This document shows positions 5,650-7,198 of a stretch of 7,198 bases of DNA, piece after piece. A program made the position numbers and the translations under genes. The notes beneath the pieces are model-generated. The model was not told where the DNA came from and searched no databases. It saw only the letters and a program-made list of their open reading frames with translations. Numbering within the stretch: position 1 is the first letter of the stretch; each line of letters opens with the position of its first letter. Location: positions 1-7,198 of the forward strand of contig CAJVYK010000099.1 in the NCBI GenBank assembly GCA_913009865.1. The letters run 5' to 3'. This stretch comes from an uncultured bacterium (GTDB lineage: Bacteria; Planctomycetota; Phycisphaerae; Sedimentisphaerales; Anaerobacaceae).

Positions 5650-7198
5650 ATGGTGAAGAAAAAGAACTTATTGATTGCATTAGCTGTTGTGATAACAATA
5701 GCAGCGGGGACGCTGCCGGCGGGGGCGGCAACCTACTATGTCAAAAACGGCGGAAACAATAGTGCCGACGGATTAAGTGACGCTACAGCATGGGCAACTA
5801 TCAATAAGGTAAACTCACAAACGTTTTCTCCCGGAGATGTAATTCGTTTCAAGAGGGGTGATACCTGGAGGATTCCGGAAGACGCACAGCTAATCCCAGA
5901 CAGTGGAAGTGCTGCCGGTTATATAACCTACACCAGCTATGGCAATGACCCCAATATGCCTTTATTCCTGGGTTCCATCGAGAAAAACAATACATCCGAT
6001 TGGACGAATACGGGGGGCAATAAGTGGGCTACTGCTAACGGTTCTTTCCCTCTGGATGTCGGAAATCTTATCTTCAATAAGGAAGAGTCCTGCGGACATA
6101 AAGTATGGAACTCCACAGACTTAAATGTCCAGGGCGAGTTCTGGTATGATGAGACTCTGGACAAATTAGTGCTTTACTCTACCAGCAACCCGGCAGATTA
6201 TTATTCAGATATAGAATGTGCCGTGACAAAGCATATAATTAATCTGGCTAACAGAAGTTATGTAATATTGGAGAATTTAGACCTGCGTTACGGTGCAGCA
6301 CATGGGATATGGGCTTATTTTTCCCATCATATCATAATAAGAGATAACGACCTTTCTTATATAGGCGGAGGAGACCAGTACGGCGGAACGAAAACCACCA
6401 GATATGGAAACGGTATAGAATTCTGGAGTAGTAACCACGATATCTGGGTGGAACGTAACAGAATCTGGGAAGCTTATGATAATGCAATGACCAACCAAAG
6501 CGGCACTACGGCCACTTCTCAATACAACATATATTATCGATATAATGTAATCTGGAATACCGGCGTACCTTATGTATATTTTGCTCAAAATGCCGCCACG
6601 CTCGTTTATAATATTTATGTTGAAAACAATGTCATAGTTAATACCGGATACGGCTGGAGCTATCCCGAAAACAATAAGGCGTGGGCACTGAAATTCTGGA
6701 AGAATATGGGGGATGTATCAGATTTTTACGTACGCAATAACATCATTTACGAATCAAAAATTTACAGCTTGTCTATGGTTAATCCACAGCCGGGCAAGAT
6801 AATGTTTAATTACAACTGCTGGTATCAAGCTTCAGGAAATATGATTGATTACGGCGGAACTACTTATACTATGGCCCAGTTCCCGGATTACCAGGCAAAT
6901 GAGAGTCAGGACGCTAATTCTATTGCAGCGAATCCTGTCTTTGTTGACCTGGCAGGCGGTGATTACAGACTGCAGGACAGCTCGCCCTGTATAGATACAG
7001 CCCTGAACACTGGCCAGACCGAAGACTTCGACTACAACCCAATCATCCCCGCCGGCTCGCCGGATATGGGCGCTTTTGAATGGACTTTAGCGTCAGATTT
7101 CGACCACAACGGAGCTGTAGATTTCCTCGATTACGCCCTCTTTGGCGGTGCCTGGCGAACAACCCCAGCCGATAGTGATTACGATGATGCCTATGACC
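5650..7198 (+). CDS. Secreted right-handed beta-helix protein with C-terminal dockerin-like repeat, partial
   Basis: Exported protein, open for 516 codons to the right edge without a stop. It begins with a Sec signal peptide: KKK at 3-5, a hydrophobic core at 7-19, and likely cleavage after AGA (24-26). The mature start TYYVKNGGNNSADGLS (28-43) and SPGDVIRFKRGDTW (60-73) are the opening blocks common to parallel beta-helix polysaccharide lyase-like proteins. Rungs follow at about 203-239, 255-281, 293-306, 319-333 and 359-369, rich in N-x-I/V-x-N patterns. NPVFVDLAGGDYRLQDSSPCID (428-449, in two parts NPVFVDLAGG and DYRLQDSSPCID) and DMGAFE (472-477) close the helix domain, as in many such proteins. 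Then comes a dockerin-type calcium loop, Asp483, Asp485, Asn487, Asp491 and Asp494, with a second repeat apparently starting at the window end. A likely role is binding or cleaving an extracellular polysaccharide; no catalytic residues could be assigned, so enzyme activity is unproven. Confidence 0.88.
   Translation, partial: MVKKKNLLIALAVVITIAAGTLPAGAATYYVKNGGNNSADGLSDATAWATINKVNSQTFSPGDVIRFKRGDTWRIPEDAQLIPDSGSAAGYITYTSYGNDPNMPLFLGSIEKNNTSDWTNTGGNKWATANGSFPLDVGNLIFNKEESCGHKVWNSTDLNVQGEFWYDETLDKLVLYSTSNPADYYSDIECAVTKHIINLANRSYVILENLDLRYGAAHGIWAYFSHHIIIRDNDLSYIGGGDQYGGTKTTRYGNGIEFWSSNHDIWVERNRIWEAYDNAMTNQSGTTATSQYNIYYRYNVIWNTGVPYVYFAQNAATLVYNIYVENNVIVNTGYGWSYPENNKAWALKFWKNMGDVSDFYVRNNIIYESKIYSLSMVNPQPGKIMFNYNCWYQASGNMIDYGGTTYTMAQFPDYQANESQDANSIAANPVFVDLAGGDYRLQDSSPCIDTALNTGQTEDFDYNPIIPAGSPDMGAFEWTLASDFDHNGAVDFLDYALFGGAWRTTPADSDYDDAYD
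7096..7155 (+). other. Dockerin type I-like calcium-binding repeat (within the beta-helix gene)
   Basis: Residues 483-502 read DFDHNGAVDFLDYALFGGAW. Asp, Asp, Asn, Asp and Asp fall at loop positions 1, 3, 5, 9 and 12, with Gly at 6 and Val at 8, followed by a hydrophobic helix. This is the F-hand pattern of dockerins. Dockerins usually have two such repeats; the acidic SDYDDAYD just before the edge resembles the linker into the second. Confidence 0.75.

Noticed and set aside
6277..6588. A 103-codon minus-strand open frame opposite the beta-helix gene
   Set aside because: It lies wholly inside a well-supported gene, has no recognisable domain or start signal, and is best explained as a shadow frame.

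Overview
This window most likely comes from a planctomycete-like bacterium, perhaps of the Phycisphaerae/Sedimentisphaerales kind. That placement is an inference. It rests on a secreted right-handed beta-helix protein that ends in a type I dockerin-like calcium loop, together with a Gram-negative-style lipid A acyltransferase and long, divergent sugar-metabolism enzymes. No rRNA, tRNA, insertion sequence or CRISPR array is visible.

Left part (1-4257), all on the minus strand. In transcription order the genes are a mannitol-1-phosphate-dehydrogenase-like enzyme (4257-2980), a PfkB-family sugar kinase (2878-1652), the membrane-anchored protease SppA (1572-559), a MntA-type nucleotidyltransferase antitoxin (551-240) and a HepT-type HEPN ribonuclease toxin (250 to beyond the left edge). 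The gaps are 101, 79 and 7 bp, and the last pair overlaps by 11 bp. I see no convincing terminator in the gaps, so one transcription unit is possible. The close coupling is only clear for sppA-mntA-hepT. The two sugar enzymes plausibly act in the same polyol/sugar pathway. The toxin-antitoxin pair follows the SppA stop codon almost immediately.

Middle (4258-4424) is a divergent intergenic region. It holds the minus-strand ribosome binding site for the dehydrogenase and a near-consensus plus-strand promoter. The predicted transcription start of that promoter falls almost on the ATG of the next gene, which suggests a leaderless mRNA.

Right part, plus strand. An LpxL/HtrB-type acyltransferase (4425-5411) has lysine-rich tails at both ends. 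A 238-bp intergenic region follows, with a possible terminator, a strong sigma70-like promoter (TTGACA-N17-TATATT), a small stem-loop and a very strong Shine-Dalgarno. Then comes an exported beta-helix protein (5650 to beyond the right edge). It has a signal peptide, asparagine-rich beta-helix rungs and a C-terminal dockerin-like repeat that is cut by the window end.

The best candidates for a second look are the compact MntA-HepT module with its unusual translation signals and widened GS...DXD spacing, the apparent leaderless promoter of the acyltransferase, the dockerin-bearing beta-helix protein, and the dehydrogenase/kinase pair. I did not find a clearly new defence or mobile system.
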